This document shows, in pieces, positions 18,401-26,094 of a stretch of 64,000 bases of DNA; position 1 is the first letter of the stretch; each line of letters begins with the position of its first letter. The position numbers and the translations under genes were made by a program. The notes under the pieces were generated by a model. It did not search any database. It was not told the origin of the DNA and saw only the letters and a list, made by a program, of their open reading frames with translations. The stretch is from Caenimonas aquaedulcis. Lineage in GTDB: Bacteria; Pseudomonadota; Gammaproteobacteria; Burkholderiales; Burkholderiaceae_C. The stretch lies in contig NZ_JADWYS010000001.1 of the NCBI RefSeq assembly GCF_015831345.1, positions 2,384,618 through 2,448,617 on the forward strand, read 5' to 3'.

Positions 18401-18984
18401 AGGGGAGCGGCCTGCCTTTCACGGCGGCGGTGGCGCGCGCGCTGCTCAAGCTCATGGCGTACAAGGACGAATACGAGGTCGCGCGCCTGTACACCGACGG
18501 ACGCTTCCAGCAGCAGTTGCGCCAGCAGTTCGAAGGCGAGGTCTCGCTCGAGTTCTACATGGCCCCGCCCTTCCTCAGCCGCGCGAAGGACGGCCAGGCG
18601 CCGCGCAAGGTCCGGCTCGGCGCATGGATGCAGCACGCGATGAAGCTGCTGGCGCGCGGACGCATGCTGCGCGGCACGCCCTTCGACATCTTCGGCCGCA
18701 CGCAGGAGCGCCGCATGGAGCGGCAGTTGATCGAGGACTACGTGGCGCGCATCGAGTCGCTGCTGCCCCTGCTCGATGCACGGCGGCTGGGCATCGCGAC
18801 GGACATCGCGTCCCTGCCGCTGTCCATGCGCGGGTTCGGCCACGTGAAGCTCGCGAACGTCGCGCTGGCGCGCACGCGCGAGGCGGAGCTGCTGCATCGG
18901 CTCGACCCGGTCGCGTATCCGCGGCCGGAAGCGAAGGCGCAGGCGGGCCAGCTGCGCGGGATCGCCGTCGTGTCCGCCCGCTGA
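15424..18984 (+). CDS. Indolepyruvate ferredoxin oxidoreductase, fused alpha/beta/gamma type
   Basis: 1186 residues, with the start set at the ATG at 15424 ('MNDTLARPGYRLSD'); an earlier in-frame ATG at 15367 lies inside the operator. Order: N-terminal pyrimidine-binding thiamine-diphosphate domain (about 10-380), TPP-binding domain with 'MGGEGVDWV' and 'NLGDGTYYHSG' (about 480-560), a Cys-rich iron-sulfur region with CEGCGDC and further Cys (about 643-690), then the gamma domain starting 'VAGVGGTGIVTVG' (about 738) and a C-terminal DUF6537-like part. It oxidatively decarboxylates aryl-pyruvates or branched 2-oxo acids to acyl-CoA with ferredoxin as acceptor, in aromatic amino-acid breakdown. 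The divergent Lrp-type gene is its likely regulator. Confidence 0.95.
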   Translation: MNDTLARPGYRLSDALWAHEGQIFLTGTQAIVRLMLMQRQRDAAAGIASQGFISGYRGSPLGMVDQQVWKAGPKFAEQGVRFLPAINEELAATAVLGTQRVESDPERTCDGVFALWYGKGPGVDRAGDALKHGNAYGASPNGGVLMVAGDDHGCVSSSMPHQSDQAFQAIHAPVVSPANIAEYLEFGLYGWALSRYSGNWVGFTALSEVVESGSTVDLDLINARMAAWQDARTVDSITGHTAPAGGLHYRWPDLPSLVIEQRLHAKLDAVRAFARVNSIDRTIADSPRATCGIVTAGKAHFDFMEVLRRLDISTETLAQHGVRICKLGLTYPVEPVRMGEFVRGLREVLVIEEKGPVVESQLRDMFYNAPHRPVVIGKRDAMGSPLVSPLGELRPSRLIEIVADWLAAHFPDLDRRHLVRDFTPPELLANAADAVKRLPYFCAGCPHNTSTKVPEGSHAQAGIGCHFMASWMDRETEGLIQMGGEGVDWVSHAMFTRVPHVFQNLGDGTYYHSGYLAIRQAVAAKATLTYKILFNDAVAMTGGQPVDGIITVDGIARQVEAEGVKQVIVMSDDISKYDGIHARFPAGTEFHDRAELDAVQRRLREMPGVTVLIYEQTCAAEKRRRRKKGELVEPARRLFINEQVCEGCGDCSVQSNCVAVLPTETPLGRKRRIDQSACNKDYSCAKGFCPSFVGVLGGQPRRKAGALARRGSEVARLVDVLPPPAPHAWTGPYDLLVAGVGGTGIVTVGAVIAMAAHLEGKSASVLDFMGFAQKGGSVLAFVRLADVPSRLNQVRIDTQQADAIVACDAVVGASPEALQTVRRGRTRVLANVHETPVAESLRNPDAQLRIPQLLDKLRFAAGDDRVETLDAQALAEALLGDSILANMLTVGYAWQRGLLPVGLAALRRAIELNGVAVETNLLAFSLGRLEAASPSALRQLLEEESLDAPPADSLDASIARGIDHLTAYQGAAYAKRYAQLVSRVRAGELSLDEGSGLPFTAAVARALLKLMAYKDEYEVARLYTDGRFQQQLRQQFEGEVSLEFYMAPPFLSRAKDGQAPRKVRLGAWMQHAMKLLARGRMLRGTPFDIFGRTQERRMERQLIEDYVARIESLLPLLDARRLGIATDIASLPLSMRGFGHVKLANVALARTREAELLHRLDPVAYPRPEAKAQAGQLRGIAVVSAR

Positions 18985-19428
18985 TCAGCCCGAAGTCGCC
19001 AGGCTGCCGGCGTCGCCGAAGATGCAGCGAAAGCCGCGCTGCGTGTCCATGTACTCGCGCATGCGGTGGATGCGGCCGTCCATGACGTCGATGACGAAGC
19101 AATAGTCGTTCTCGTAGTGCCTGCCGCTGGACAGCCGCGCCCGGAACGTCGTCTCCAGCACCGCACGCGATCCTTCGGCCGTGAGGCTGCGCGGCGTCGA
19201 TTGGACGTCCGCCACGAACAGCGTTGCGAACTCGCGCGAAAGGAATCGCACGATGACGTCGCGCGTCAGGTCGAACTGCGTGTAGCCGAGCGCGACGCCG
19301 GTCGCGTTGCCCGGCGGCGCATGCCAGATCGCGTCGGGCGTGAACACCGCCTCGATGCGCGCCGCATCCCGTGTCGCGAAAGCGGCCCACGCGTTCTTCA
19401 CGATTTCCTTGGTGGCTTGCGAGTCCAT
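18985..19428 (-). CDS. NTF2/SnoaL-like protein
   Basis: 147 residues from the ATG at 19428, preceded by AAGGAG. It has the small cone-shaped alpha+beta fold pattern of the ketosteroid isomerase-like group: helix 'EIVKNAWAAFATRDAARIEA', then 'VFTPDAIWHAPPG', long strands ('GRHYENDYCFVIDVMDGRIH') and the terminal 'MREYMDT' strand, which is typical of SnoaL-like proteins. No catalytic residues can be assigned with confidence. It is immediately convergent with the oxidoreductase gene and is the last gene of a minus-strand run of mostly exported proteins. It is itself cytosolic. Function unknown. Confidence 0.8.
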   Translation of the reverse strand: MDSQATKEIVKNAWAAFATRDAARIEAVFTPDAIWHAPPGNATGVALGYTQFDLTRDVIVRFLSREFATLFVADVQSTPRSLTAEGSRAVLETTFRARLSSGRHYENDYCFVIDVMDGRIHRMREYMDTQRGFRCIFGDAGSLATSG

Positions 19429-19511
19429 GATGATCTCCTTGGTGGGAAGGCTGCATGGTCGGCCGGGGACCGCCCCGTGACTGGCTGTTTTCGGACGCGT
19501 GCACCGCACGC

Positions 19512-20327
19512 TCAGCGTGCGCGCATCTCGAACGTGAGGCTGCCCCAGTGACTGTCCCAGTCGTCCTGCGGCGAATCGGTCGCGGGGATCATGTGCACCA
19601 CGCTCGCCATCCACGTGCCGGCAAAGGGGGGCGTGGCGACGAGCCGGCCTTGCGCATCGGTCGTCGCGCGGATCAGGAGCAGCTGCCCGCCGCGGCGGTG
19701 CCAGAACTTCACCAGCGCCCGCGGCAGCGGCTTGCCCTCCCACAGCACCTCGAACACGAGGTCGCCTCCCGCGGGCGCGGCCGTGGGGTCCGAGAGGGGA
19801 ACGATCTCCAGGCGCTGGCCGGTGACATGCAGCGCGGCATCGCCCGGCTCGGCGGCTGTGTTGACCAGCGTCTTCACGTGGCGCCGGAACCGCTCGCGCC
19901 CGGGCTGGTCGGCCGTGCCGGCCCGGGTGCGCGCATCGATGATCCCGTCGAGCCCTTCGTCGTGCAGGTACGCGTGGAAGCGTCCCGCGTCCAGCTCCAC
20001 ATGGCTGGGCTGCGTGTCCGCCCAGAACAGTTGCGTCCCGGAGCCGGCGAGGGGCACCTGCATGGCTCCCGAGGGCGCGGCGGGAATGAACGCACGCAGG
20101 TCGCTCGCCCGGCCCGCGGCGCGCCGATGCAATTGCGTGACGAAAGCGGTGGACACGCCCACGAGCTCACCGCTGAAATTCTCCCCGACCTGCATCGCCA
20201 GCGACACGGAGTCGCCGGCGGGATGGAAACGGTCGGGCACCATCCAGAATTCGTGCGAAAGCGCGGGGCCCCATCCCATCAGGGAGATGGCGGCCACCGC
20301 GCAGGCGACGGTGTCGCCCCATTTCAT
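19512..20327 (-). CDS. Exported DUF4198-family protein
   Basis: 271 residues from the ATG at 20327. A signal peptide (about 1-24, cleavage near 'ALS') exposes an N-terminus starting 'HEFWMVPDRF', the His-rich opening typical of DUF4198 / NikM-like periplasmic proteins, in which the N-terminal His can bind metal. The C-terminal half is beta-rich ('GKPLPRALVKFWHRRG', 'TDAQGRLVATPPFAGTWMASVVHM'), like a carboxypeptidase-regulatory or Ig-like domain. It lies 13 bp after a small lipoprotein gene and near a DUF4331 gene, so it probably works with them in the periplasm. A role in metal handling is possible but unproven. Confidence 0.75.
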   Translation of the reverse strand: MKWGDTVACAVAAISLMGWGPALSHEFWMVPDRFHPAGDSVSLAMQVGENFSGELVGVSTAFVTQLHRRAAGRASDLRAFIPAAPSGAMQVPLAGSGTQLFWADTQPSHVELDAGRFHAYLHDEGLDGIIDARTRAGTADQPGRERFRRHVKTLVNTAAEPGDAALHVTGQRLEIVPLSDPTAAPAGGDLVFEVLWEGKPLPRALVKFWHRRGGQLLLIRATTDAQGRLVATPPFAGTWMASVVHMIPATDSPQDDWDSHWGSLTFEMRAR

Positions 20328-20340
20328 GTTCGCGGCGCCT

Positions 20341-20601
20341 TCAGTTGACGGCCGCGGGTTCCGTCGTGTCGCTGGTGGGCAGCACGGCATCTCCCACGAG
20401 CACGGGCTCGGTGGTTTCGCTGGTCTGTGCGATCAGTTCCTGGAGGTACGCGATCAGGCCGTCCACGCTGGATTGCGCGGAGCCCGGCACGTCGGTCGTC
20501 CTCGCCGTTGCGGGAGCGTCGTCGCCGCCGCCGCCGCAGCCCGCCAGCAGCGCGGACGCTGCCAGGACCACGGCTGCGCTTCGGAGTTGAAGTTTGTGCA
20601 T
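20341..20601 (-). CDS. Small lipoprotein, unknown function
   Basis: 86 residues. Signal 'AAVVLAASALLAGC' has an LAGC lipobox with Cys at residue 22; the residue at +2 is Gly, so outer-membrane sorting is expected. The mature part begins with a Gly/Asp linker (GGGGDD), then a short helix ('SVDGLIAYLQELIAQT') and two copies of an (E/D)TTEP motif near the end. I do not recognise a named family. It sits between the DUF4331 gene (17 bp upstream) and the DUF4198 gene (13 bp downstream), clearly in the same transcript, and may anchor or scaffold them. Confidence 0.7.
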   Translation of the reverse strand: MHKLQLRSAAVVLAASALLAGCGGGGDDAPATARTTDVPGSAQSSVDGLIAYLQELIAQTSETTEPVLVGDAVLPTSDTTEPAAVN

Positions 20602-20618
20602 GTGCAGGGTCCTCGGTG

Positions 20619-22130
20619 TCACGGGTAGGTCGTGCCGGCCGCGGGAGCCGGGTTGAAGTTGCCCGTGATCGGGGTGGTGAGGTACGGGAATGCCGTGCCG
20701 TAGTTGGCCGCGGTCTTGCGCACGCCATCGGTCAGCGGCAGGCCGCCCGCGGGCGCATCGGACGGCTTGCAGCCCACCTTCAGCGTGTCGGCGGTGCCGG
20801 TCAGCGCGCACAGGGCGCCCATCGCGACGCGCAGAGAGAGGTCGACCACGTCGTCGGCCGGGCGGCGTCCGTTCGGGAAGCCCGCGAGGTCGCCGCCGGG
20901 GACGCCGAGCGCGTTCTGGCTGGCCGCCGGTGTCGCCGCGATGGAAGTGTTGAGGCGCAGCATTTCGGACGCGACCACGTTCTTCGGCTGGTTCACGCCT
21001 TCGAGTCCCTTGAGGAACACGGTGACGAGGTCGGTGCGCGGGAAGTTGGTCGGCGCCTTGGCCGAGGGGAACAGGCTCTCGATCAGCGCAGGCAACGCGG
21101 GGTTCGTCACGTAGTCGATGAACTGCCCGTCACCGGAAGGACGCGACGCGTTGAACTTGTCCTTGTCGGCCAGGCCGATCACGACTTCATTGACGAGCGG
21201 CATGCCGACGCGCGACACCTGCGTCCATGCGCCGCCTTCCTTGGTGGCTTTCGCGAGGCCCGTGCCCGGGGCGCCGTTGACGAGGCGCGCCTGGCGCAGG
21301 CTGGCCGTGGTGAAGGCGCCGATCACGGGATCGGCCGAGGTGGCGACGCAATCGATCGGCAATTCCATCGCGATGGAACTGACGTTCTTGGCTTCCAGGT
21401 CGTTGTTGTTGCCGCCCACCTCCGGGCCGAGCGGGTTCAGGTTGAAGAGGTCGAACGTCTTGCCCACCGCGATGTAGAAGGGCTCCTTGCGCTGGCCGAC
21501 GAACACCTTGCCGGGCGTCGCGCAGCCGGGGATGGCGACGTTGTAGATATGCTGGTTCGCATAGGCCGCATAGCCGCCGGGGAACACCTTCTCGCCGATG
21601 TTGTCCACCGGCTTGTCGAAGGTCGCCGAGCCGCCGGCCGCGTTGGTGACGGACGTGCGTGCGCCGCCGCGGCGGTTGCCGCGCACGAGGTCGATCGTGA
21701 AGGTTTCGCGCACGTTGAGCGTGGCGGGGTTCACGCCGGAGATGGGGCCGCTGTTGATGAGCGGGATTTTCGTCTGCTTGCCGCCGACGGCGAGCGCGCC
21801 GTCCTTGGACGCATTGTTGAAGCGGAACTGGAAGGTCATGTCCTCCACCGCGTCGCCGTTGTTGTCCACGTGGATTTCGTACAGCGCGTTCGGGTCGAAC
21901 ATATAGAAGTTGGGTCCGCCCTGCGGGTCCTGGAACGGCTGGTAGTTCGCGAGCATCGTCACGAAGCCCTGGCGGCCGGGCTCGTAGCTGCGGAACATGT
22001 AGAAGTCGGTGCCGTCCACCTTGGGCTGGCTCGTGATGTACGGGCCCTCGCGGTGGCTGGATGCGAACGCGACGCTCGCGGCGCCGAGGGTCAGCAGCAG
22101 TGCCGCGGACGCGATCGAAGAAAGTTTCAT
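20619..22130 (-). CDS. Exported DUF4331-family protein
   Basis: 503 residues from the ATG at 22130, behind AGGAG. A signal peptide ends near residue 23 ('VAFA'), and the mature protein begins with the DUF4331 hallmark 'SSHREGPYI', followed by 'VDGTDFYMFRSYEPG'. The rest is a long beta-rich domain with Cys residues in 'IPGCATPG', 'PIDCVATS', 'GALCALTG' and 'VGCKPSD', which may pair. The family has no established biochemical role. It is the first gene of a run continuing with a lipoprotein, a DUF4198 protein and possibly the NTF2-like gene. An upstream terminator separates it from the EF-hand gene. Confidence 0.85.
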   Translation of the reverse strand: MKLSSIASAALLLTLGAASVAFASSHREGPYITSQPKVDGTDFYMFRSYEPGRQGFVTMLANYQPFQDPQGGPNFYMFDPNALYEIHVDNNGDAVEDMTFQFRFNNASKDGALAVGGKQTKIPLINSGPISGVNPATLNVRETFTIDLVRGNRRGGARTSVTNAAGGSATFDKPVDNIGEKVFPGGYAAYANQHIYNVAIPGCATPGKVFVGQRKEPFYIAVGKTFDLFNLNPLGPEVGGNNNDLEAKNVSSIAMELPIDCVATSADPVIGAFTTASLRQARLVNGAPGTGLAKATKEGGAWTQVSRVGMPLVNEVVIGLADKDKFNASRPSGDGQFIDYVTNPALPALIESLFPSAKAPTNFPRTDLVTVFLKGLEGVNQPKNVVASEMLRLNTSIAATPAASQNALGVPGGDLAGFPNGRRPADDVVDLSLRVAMGALCALTGTADTLKVGCKPSDAPAGGLPLTDGVRKTAANYGTAFPYLTTPITGNFNPAPAAGTTYP

Positions 22131-22220
22131 GGAGTCTCCTGGAAGAGCTGTCAGGGCCACCGACACGGCGTCCCCTGCATGCAGTACGCGGGCAATCCCG
22201 AAACGGTTTTGGCTCATGTG

Positions 22221-22256
22221 AAAACACCGCCACGCGCTTTCGCGCATGGCGGTGTT
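22221..22256 (-). terminator. Intrinsic terminator after the EF-hand gene
   Basis: On the minus strand AACACCGCC pairs with GGCGGTGTT around an inner GCGC/GCGC stem. It is followed by TTTT. It lies 25 bp past the EF-hand gene stop and ahead of the DUF4331 gene. Confidence 0.75.
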
Positions 22257-22281
22257 CCGCGGGAAACGGCGGCGCTAACGA

Positions 22282-22620
22282 TCAGTTCGGGCCGGAAGCC
22301 ATCTGGGCTTCCATGTCCTGCATGGAGATCATGTTGCCCTTGGTCATCTTCATCTTCTTCCAGTTGTTGGTGTGGTAGGCCATGTACTCTTCCTGCGAGA
22401 CCATGCCGTCGCCGTTGGCGTCCATGGCTTTCCAGTTGGCGGAGGGGCCGCTGCCCATGGTCTTGCCGTCCTTTTTCATTTCGGCCTTCTCGGCCGGCAT
22501 TCCGCCGGACTTGGCGGCGTTGGCTTCGGCGGCGGGACGCATGACGGTGCCGGCGGGTGCCTGGGCAAAAGCGGAGGCGGAGGCGATCGCGGCGGCCGCG
22601 AGGATGGAGATCGTTTTCAT
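22282..22620 (-). CDS. Small exported EF-hand-like protein
   Basis: 112 residues. The signal peptide (about 1-19, 'SASAFA') is followed by an Ala/Lys-rich linker and one canonical EF-hand loop 'DANGDGMVSQEE' at about 67-78 (Asp, Asn, Asp, Met backbone, Ser, Glu ligands), then a Met/Lys-rich tail with 'MTKGNMISMQDMEAQ'. Eleven or more Met residues in so short a protein is unusual and could reflect copper or oxidant handling, but that is speculative. It is bounded by its own terminator. Periplasmic calcium binding is the safest call. Confidence 0.75.
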   Translation of the reverse strand: MKTISILAAAAIASASAFAQAPAGTVMRPAAEANAAKSGGMPAEKAEMKKDGKTMGSGPSANWKAMDANGDGMVSQEEYMAYHTNNWKKMKMTKGNMISMQDMEAQMASGPN

Positions 22621-22738
22621 GGTGTGTGTTCCAAAGTTGGCTCGGGCACAGCGCCCGCATGAGTAGTACGGAGACGGGCCGCGGGCGGTTTGTAGGAGTT
22701 CGTGCGGCGGAAGCGTCAGGCGAAGTCCCGTGCATCGC

Positions 22739-22744
22739 TATAGT
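22739..22744 (+). promoter_or_regulatory. -10-like hexamer directly ahead of the serine hydrolase gene
   Basis: TATAGT lies six bases before the ATG at 22751 with no Shine-Dalgarno between. No good -35 is visible at the proper distance. Confidence 0.4.
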
Positions 22745-22750
22745 CCAGCC

Positions 22751-24283
22751 ATGAACCCATCCATGCAGTCCGTCTTCCGGCGCGCGTGCGGCGCGCTGTT
22801 CATCTGCGCTTTCGCGACCTGTGCTTTCGCGCAGGCGCCCGCGCCGGCATGGCCCGCGGCCGAGTGGGAACGCGCCACGCCCGAGGAGATGGGCATGGAC
22901 TCCGCGGCGCTCGCGACCTTCGTGGAATTCGGCGCCAACACGCGCATGGACAGCCTGGTCGTCACGCGCTGGGGCCGTATCGTCGCCGAGGCGTACTACG
23001 CGCCATTCCAGCGCGGCATGAAGCACCGCATCAACTCCTCCACCAAGGCGGTGATGGGCGCGCTCGCCGGGATCGCGGCGGGACAGGGCCGGCTGGACGT
23101 GAACGCGCCGGCGCTGGGGTTCTTCAAAGGCGCGACCGCCGCGAACGAGGACGATCGCAAACGCGCGATCACCGTGCAGCAGCTGCTGAACATGACCTCG
23201 GGCATCTCGTGGGTGGAACCCCTGTCGGACGAGGTGCCCGAAACGATGATCGCCATGGGCCGCAGCGCGAACTGGGTGCAGTTCGTCCTCGACCGCCCGA
23301 TGGCGCAGGCGCCGGGGGCGAAGTTCAACTACAACAGCGGCGACTGGCAGCTGGTGTCCGCGATCGTGTCGCTCGCGTCGGGCATGCCGTCGCGGGACTT
23401 CGCGGCCAAACACCTGCTCGCGCCGCTCGGCATCGTGGACTGGCGCTGGCGCCTCGACCCGCAAGGCGTGGCGACCGGCGGCTTCGGCCTGTACCTCAGG
23501 ACGCAGGACATGGCCCGCTTCGGCTATCTCTACCTCCATCATGGCCAGTGGAACGGCACGCAGGTCGTGCCGCGCGCCTGGGCCGACAAGGTGTTCCAGG
23601 CGAGCGTGCCGATGTTCGCGACGGGCGCCTGGAAGTACGCGGACGGCTGGTGGACGCTGCCCTCGCGCGGCGCGTATTTCACCGTCGGCTTCGACCGGCA
23701 GTTGATCGTGGTGATGCCCGAGACGGGCGTCGTGGCGGCGATGACGGGCCGCTCCAATTACCCGCTCGACAACGTGATCGACCATCTCGCGCGCGCCGCG
23801 CGGTCGGCATCGCCGCTGCCCGCCGACGCCCAGGGGCAGGCCGCGCTGGACGCGAAGATCCGCGAGGCGGCCACCCCCAAGCCGATGGCGACCTTGCCGG
23901 CCGCGCCGCCGATCGCGCGTGAAGTCGCGGGCAGGACCTATGCGCTCGAGCGCAATCCCTGGGGCATGAAGGAGATGACGCTGCGCATGGACGGTGCACC
24001 GGCGATGGAGCTCGTCGTCTATACCTCGCGCACGAGCAATGCGACCATGAAGGTCACCTTGCCTTTGGGGATGGATGGGAAGTTCACGATGAGCGAGACA
24101 CCGGAAGGCTTGACGGCGATCCAGGCGGGCTGGACGGATGCATCGACCTTGTCGGCGGTCCTGCGCGTGCCCGAAGAGGGCATCTCGAGGACCTATGAAT
24201 TGCGCTTCGATGGCGCCCGGGTGGCGGTCACGGTGACCAATTCCACCGGGGCCAAGACCAGCTTTTCCGGCGAAGCGCGCTAG
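22751..24283 (+). CDS. Exported serine hydrolase, beta-lactamase (class C-like) family
   Basis: 510 residues. The signal peptide (about 1-28, 'CAFA') is followed by a serine beta-lactamase-like domain. The SxxK motif is 'SSTK' at 96-99, the YxN-type motif is in 'FNYNSGDWQL' (about 195), and a 'GWWTLP...FTVGFDRQ' region replaces the usual KTG/HxG box. A C-terminal domain (from about 400) is beta-rich ('RTYALERNPWG', 'VTLPLGMDGKF'). Such proteins are esterases, peptidases or peptidoglycan-modifying enzymes as often as true lactamases. It stands alone between divergent and convergent minus-strand genes. Confidence 0.85.
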   Translation: MNPSMQSVFRRACGALFICAFATCAFAQAPAPAWPAAEWERATPEEMGMDSAALATFVEFGANTRMDSLVVTRWGRIVAEAYYAPFQRGMKHRINSSTKAVMGALAGIAAGQGRLDVNAPALGFFKGATAANEDDRKRAITVQQLLNMTSGISWVEPLSDEVPETMIAMGRSANWVQFVLDRPMAQAPGAKFNYNSGDWQLVSAIVSLASGMPSRDFAAKHLLAPLGIVDWRWRLDPQGVATGGFGLYLRTQDMARFGYLYLHHGQWNGTQVVPRAWADKVFQASVPMFATGAWKYADGWWTLPSRGAYFTVGFDRQLIVVMPETGVVAAMTGRSNYPLDNVIDHLARAARSASPLPADAQGQAALDAKIREAATPKPMATLPAAPPIAREVAGRTYALERNPWGMKEMTLRMDGAPAMELVVYTSRTSNATMKVTLPLGMDGKFTMSETPEGLTAIQAGWTDASTLSAVLRVPEEGISRTYELRFDGARVAVTVTNSTGAKTSFSGEAR

Positions 24284-24289
24284 CGGGCC

Positions 24290-24532
24290 TCAGGTGCGCT
24301 TGCTGCCGGTCTCGCGGCGGCCCACGATTTCCACCGTCGACAGCTTGACGTGCTGCACGTTGCCCGCAAACGCCTGGGCGGCCGTCTGCACGGCCTGGTG
24401 GCTGGCCTGCCCGGCGCCGAGCATGACGAGCGAGATGGCCGCGCCGACCGCGACACCGGCGGCGATGCGCGCGGTGAGGGACAGCAGGGGTTGGGGGGCG
24501 GCGGCGAAGGGGGTGGCGGCGATGGTGTTCAT
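24290..24532 (-). CDS. Small hypothetical protein with one hydrophobic segment
   Basis: 80 residues from the ATG at 24532, behind a GAGG ribosome-binding site. One membrane-like stretch (about 22-42, 'RIAAGVAVGAAISLVMLGAG') is followed by a polar tail containing 'VKLSTVEIVGRRE'. I do not recognise the family; the tail wording recurs in short Burkholderiales proteins of unknown function. It may be an inner-membrane or exported small protein. It is convergent with the serine hydrolase gene and divergent from dbpA, with a direct repeat in its upstream region. Confidence 0.6.
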   Translation of the reverse strand: MNTIAATPFAAAPQPLLSLTARIAAGVAVGAAISLVMLGAGQASHQAVQTAAQAFAGNVQHVKLSTVEIVGRRETGSKRT

Positions 24533-24606
24533 TTGATCCTCTGGCGGGCCGGGGTGGCTCGATGGGTTGGACTTTAGGCGGCAGGTCCCTGCGCTTCCAG
24601 CGGGAT

Positions 24607-24638
24607 GCGACGAACTGCGGGCGGGCGCGACGAACTGC
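24607..24638. repeat. 12-bp direct repeat with 20-bp period between divergent genes
   Basis: GCGACGAACTGC occurs at 24607-24618 and again at 24627-24638. The 20-bp period is about two helical turns, as for regulators that bind tandem half-sites. It lies in the 167-bp region between the 80-residue protein gene and dbpA. Confidence 0.4.
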
Positions 24639-24688
24639 AGGAAAAGGCGGGGGAACGGCACGCACCGCGCCTGGCCGGCGAGCTGTGA

Positions 24689-24694
24689 AATGAT
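24689..24694 (+). promoter_or_regulatory. -10-like hexamer directly ahead of dbpA
   Basis: AATGAT lies five bases before the ATG at 24700. No Shine-Dalgarno precedes the start. The match is weaker than for the other leaderless candidates. Confidence 0.3.
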
Positions 24695-24699
24695 CGGGG

Positions 24700-26094
24700 A
24701 TGTCCCAAGCATCCCCCTCCCCGTTCAGCACGCTCCCCCTCGCGCCCGCCACGCTGGAAAACCTCCAGCGCCTCGGCTACCTGGAGATGACGGCGATCCA
24801 GGCCGCCAGCCTGCCCCACGCCCTGCTGGGCAAGGACCTGATCGCGCAGGCCAAGACAGGCAGCGGCAAGACCGCGGCCTTCGCGCTTGCCTTGCTCGCC
24901 AACCTGAACGCCCGCCGCTTCGCCGTACAGGCCCTGGTGCTGTGCCCGACGCGCGAGCTCGCCGACCAGGTGAGCAACGAGATCCGCCGGCTCGCGCGGG
25001 CGGAAGACAACGTCAAGCTCGTCACGCTTTCCGGGGGCGTGCCACTGCGCGGCCAGGCGAGCAGCCTGGAGCACGGCGCGCACATCGTGGTGGGCACACC
25101 GGGACGCGTCATGGATCACCTGGACCGCGGCAACCTGAAGCTGGACGCGCTGAACACGCTCGTGCTCGACGAAGCGGACCGGATGCTGGACATGGGTTTC
25201 GTCGACGACATCGCCACGGTCGCGAAGCAATGCCCGCCGCAGCGCCAGACGCTGCTTTTCTCGGCGACGTATCCGGAAGGCATCGCGAAGCTCGCCGCGC
25301 AGTTCATGCGCGACCCTGTCACGGTGAAGGTGCAAGCGCAGCATGCGAGCGGCCAGATCGAGCAGCGCTGGTACGAAGTGACGGAATCCGAACGCCTTCC
25401 CGCCGTGGGCAGGCTGCTGGACCACTTCCGTCCGGCGAGCGCCCTGGCCTTCTGCAACACCCGCGCGCGCTGCCGCGAACTCGTCGAGCTGCTGCAGGCG
25501 CAGGGCTACAGCGCGCTCGCGCTGCACGGCGATTTGGAGCAGCGCGACCGCGACCAGGTGCTGGTGCGTTTCGCCAACGGGAGCTGCACCGTGCTCGTCG
25601 CGACGGACGTCGCATCGCGCGGGCTGGACGTCGCGGGCCTCGCCGCGGTGATCAATGTCGAAGTGACACCCGACCCCGAAGTGCACGTGCACCGCATCGG
25701 CCGCACCGGCCGCGCCGGTGAGACCGGCCTCGCGCTGTGCCTGGCGAGCCTCGACGAGATGGGTGCGGTCGGGCGCATCGACCAGTTGCAGGGCAGCGCG
25801 TCGGTGTGGCATCCGCTCGCGGAGCTGACGCCGGCGTCCGGCGGACGGCTGCTGCCGGCCATGGTAACGATCCACCTGCAGGCCGGACGCAAGGAAAAGA
25901 TCCGCGCGGGCGACGTGCTGGGCGCGCTCACCGCGGACCTCGGTTACACCCGCGAGCAGATCGGCAAGATCGACATCAACGAATTCGCGACCTACGTCGC
26001 CGTGGAGCGCCGCATTGGCGCCGAGGCGGTCGCGCGCCTGAACCAGGGCCGCATCAAGGGCCGCAGCATCAAGGCGCGGCTGCTCGCGGATTGA
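24700..26094 (+). CDS. dbpA: ATP-dependent RNA helicase DbpA
   Basis: 464 residues. The DEAD-box core is complete: Q motif 'MTAIQAASLP', AKTGSGKT (motif I), PTREL (Ia), TPGR (Ib), a DEADRMLDMGF box (II), SAT (III), then RGLDVAGL (V) and HRIGRTGRAG (VI). The C-terminal 75 residues ('VTIHLQAGRKEKIRAGDVLG', 'IGKIDINEFATYVAVER') are the DbpA-type RNA-recognition domain that targets hairpin 92 of 23S rRNA. Its role is late assembly of the 50S subunit. It is monocistronic. Confidence 0.95.
   Translation: MSQASPSPFSTLPLAPATLENLQRLGYLEMTAIQAASLPHALLGKDLIAQAKTGSGKTAAFALALLANLNARRFAVQALVLCPTRELADQVSNEIRRLARAEDNVKLVTLSGGVPLRGQASSLEHGAHIVVGTPGRVMDHLDRGNLKLDALNTLVLDEADRMLDMGFVDDIATVAKQCPPQRQTLLFSATYPEGIAKLAAQFMRDPVTVKVQAQHASGQIEQRWYEVTESERLPAVGRLLDHFRPASALAFCNTRARCRELVELLQAQGYSALALHGDLEQRDRDQVLVRFANGSCTVLVATDVASRGLDVAGLAAVINVEVTPDPEVHVHRIGRTGRAGETGLALCLASLDEMGAVGRIDQLQGSASVWHPLAELTPASGGRLLPAMVTIHLQAGRKEKIRAGDVLGALTADLGYTREQIGKIDINEFATYVAVERRIGAEAVARLNQGRIKGRSIKARLLAD

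Noticed and set aside
15175..18897. Minus-strand open frame of 1240 codons opposite the indolepyruvate oxidoreductase
   Set aside because: It is a shadow of GC-rich third codon positions; it is rich in Arg/His/Ala, has no recognisable domain and lacks a ribosome-binding site. The same applies to the long frames at 1453-4392 (+), 27236-30766 (-) and 46529-49288 (-).
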